A stretch of DNA of 6,787 nucleotides from Phycisphaerae bacterium. GTDB taxonomy: Bacteria > Planctomycetota > Phycisphaerae > UBA1845 > Fen-1342. A model generated the notes under the pieces. The model was not told the origin of the DNA and searched no databases. It was given only the letters and a program-made list of their open reading frames with translations. The stretch lies in contig JAGVEP010000434.1 in the NCBI GenBank assembly GCA_020058145.1, positions 1-6,787 on the forward strand, given 5' to 3'. This document shows, piece after piece, positions 5,988 to 6,787 of the stretch (the first letter of the stretch is position 1; every line of letters starts with the position of its first letter). Made by a program: the position numbers and the translations under genes.

Positions 5988-6016
5988 GAGCCCCACGCGC
6001 CAGCGTGGGGTTTTTT
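5988..6016 (+). terminator. Intrinsic terminator, rightward
   Basis: CCCCACGC (5991-5998) and GCGTGGGG (6003-6010) form an eight-base-pair perfect stem around GCCA, followed immediately by six Ts (6011-6016). This is a textbook rho-independent terminator for rightward transcription. No rightward protein gene precedes it in the window after the beta-helix gene, which ends over 1.2 kb upstream. It may end an unannotated transcript or shield the downstream insertion sequence from read-through. Confidence 0.75.
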
Positions 6017-6038
6017 GCGGAGCGCGCTGCGCGGACCC

Positions 6039-6059
6039 CAGGCTCGCGAGCCTGTCGAA
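6039..6059. repeat. Palindrome joined to a REP-like motif
   Basis: CAGGCTCGCGAGCCTG at 6039-6054 is a perfect 16-base palindrome. Its right half continues as GAGCCTGTCGAAG (6047-6059), which matches the core of a widespread intergenic bacterial repeat I know as CTTCGACAGGCTC on the other strand. It lies between the terminator and the transposase gene, so it may be genomic repeat DNA targeted by the insertion sequence or part of the element's end. Confidence 0.45.
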
Positions 6060-6133
6060 GTATTTGGCACGCGAATTGATAAGAGAATGTGGGCGTGGTG
6101 CGTAGCGGTGTGCGTTGCAGGCGGAACGGAGCC

Positions 6134-6138
6134 GGAGG
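6134..6138 (+). promoter_or_regulatory. Ribosome binding site of the transposase
   Basis: GGAGG lies eight bases before the ATG at 6147. It supports that start over the in-frame ATG at 6087, and over the out-of-frame ATG at 6142. Confidence 0.65.
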
Positions 6139-6146
6139 TACATGGC

Positions 6147-6787
6147 ATGGCTGGCTTTCGACAAGCGGAACTGCCTCGTGCGCAGCAGGTGCTCTGGAAG
6201 GAGCGGCTGGACGACGCCGTGCCGGCGGACCACCCCGTCCGCCTGTTCGAGCAACTCCTGCGGAGTTCGGCGCTGGCCGCCACGTTTGCGGCCTGGGAAA
6301 ATGAATACGTCCTTTGCGCCGGGCAACCGCCCTATCATCCCCGGGACCTGGCGGGACTGTACCTCTACGGCCTGCTGAATCGCCTGCGGTCGAGTCGCCA
6401 ACTGGAAGCGGCCTGTTACAACCGCCTGGACGTGCTCTGGCTGCTCCAGAAGCAGACGCCCGATCACGCGACGATCGCGGCTTTCGTGCGCGACCACCGC
6501 CCGCGACTGCGGCAATTGTTCCGCGATGTGGTGCAAGTCGGGCTGCGGGCCCAACTGATCCGGCTGGAGCACGTCGCGCACGACGGCACGAAGATCGAAG
6601 CCGACGCGGGCCGGGGCTCGGTGCACAAGCAGACGACCATCGCGACCGAACTGGCCACGGTAGATACACACCTCGCCGCGCTGGAAGCGGAGTGGGCCGC
6701 GAACGAGCAGCGGGAAGGAGCCCTGTTCGGGGCCGACACGCCCTGGGCGCCGCCGAGCCAAGCCAGCGCGCGGCAGCGGCTGGCGGC
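6147..6787 (+). CDS. IS1182-type DDE transposase, N-terminal part (3' end outside window)
   Basis: The frame runs open from the ATG at 6147 through the window edge, giving 213 residues of what is normally a protein of about 450-550. Residues about 20-95 match the conserved N-terminal domain of IS1182/IS5-like transposases (DUF772): VPADHPVRLFEQLL, then GQPPYHPRDLAGLYLYGLLNR and RSSRQLE, followed by LDVLWLLQKQTPDHATIAAF. D146 in HVAHDGTKIEADAG is the probable first catalytic Asp of the DDE triad; the second Asp and the Glu lie beyond the window. Residues about 165-190 are helical and charged, as expected of the linker. The protein would cut and join DNA at the element's terminal repeats. No frameshift or stop is seen in the visible part, so the element may be intact. 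A 323-codon open frame on the opposite strand is a shadow. Confidence 0.9.
   Translation, partial: MAGFRQAELPRAQQVLWKERLDDAVPADHPVRLFEQLLRSSALAATFAAWENEYVLCAGQPPYHPRDLAGLYLYGLLNRLRSSRQLEAACYNRLDVLWLLQKQTPDHATIAAFVRDHRPRLRQLFRDVVQVGLRAQLIRLEHVAHDGTKIEADAGRGSVHKQTTIATELATVDTHLAALEAEWAANEQREGALFGADTPWAPPSQASARQRLA

Larger units (their letters stand above)
6060..6787 (+). mobile_element. Insertion sequence of IS1182 type, left part
   Basis: The element is recognised by its transposase. Its left border must lie between the terminator at 6016 and the ATG at 6147, but I cannot place it because the matching right inverted repeat is outside the window; the start given here is nominal. The 60-base stretch before the gene shows an in-frame ATG at 6087 and a ribosome site at 6134-6138. 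Confidence 0.5.

Noticed and set aside
5790..6761. A 323-codon minus-strand frame opposite the transposase
   Set aside because: It is antisense to a recognised transposase reading frame and continues into non-coding DNA; no motif or ribosome site supports it.

Overview
The window looks like chromosomal DNA from a GC-rich planctomycete-type bacterium (Planctomycetota, possibly Phycisphaerae-like). This rests mainly on two secreted proteins that end in the same Cys-containing, double EF-hand 'GDxNCDG...FDDI' C-terminal module, a pattern I associate with planctomycete surface and secreted proteins. Lineage is an inference; there is no rRNA or other phylogenetic marker here.

Layout, left to right. 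(1) 1-549, plus strand: the 3' end of a gene for a large secreted protein, with a beta-sandwich domain followed by the dockerin-like module. (2) 561-602: a near-perfect 18-bp hairpin between two convergent genes. (3) 609-1973, minus strand: a complete lipoprotein metallopeptidase of family M28, carboxypeptidase Q-like, with all metal ligands present. (4) 1974-2323: a divergent intergenic region with a candidate sigma70-type promoter for the rightward gene, a -10-like box for the leftward gene and a terminator-like hairpin that matches no visible gene. (5) 2324-4765, plus strand: a complete 813-residue secreted right-handed beta-helix protein with 18 recognisable rungs, ending in a second copy of the dockerin-like module. 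(6) 4798-5418, minus strand: a FixJ/NarL-type two-component response regulator with no kinase gene in the window. (7) 5419-6146: about 730 bases without a convincing protein gene, holding the regulator's promoter, a strong 13-bp hairpin, a terminator-like hairpin with a T6 tract and a palindromic REP-like motif. (8) 6147 to the window end, plus strand: the N-terminal half of an IS1182-type DDE transposase, so an insertion sequence begins near the right edge.

The genes do not form one operon. Gene pairs are convergent (1/2, 3/4) or divergent (2/3), each with its own signals. The shared theme is the cell envelope: two exported proteins with a common C-terminal attachment or assembly module and one lipoprotein peptidase. 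The regulator could control nearby genes, but nothing in the sequence shows this. I do not see a defence system, CRISPR array, biosynthetic cluster or other clearly new multi-gene system. The points most worth a second look are the duplicated C-terminal module, the Cys/Asn ladders of the beta-helix, and the structured non-coding stretch at 5650-6060.
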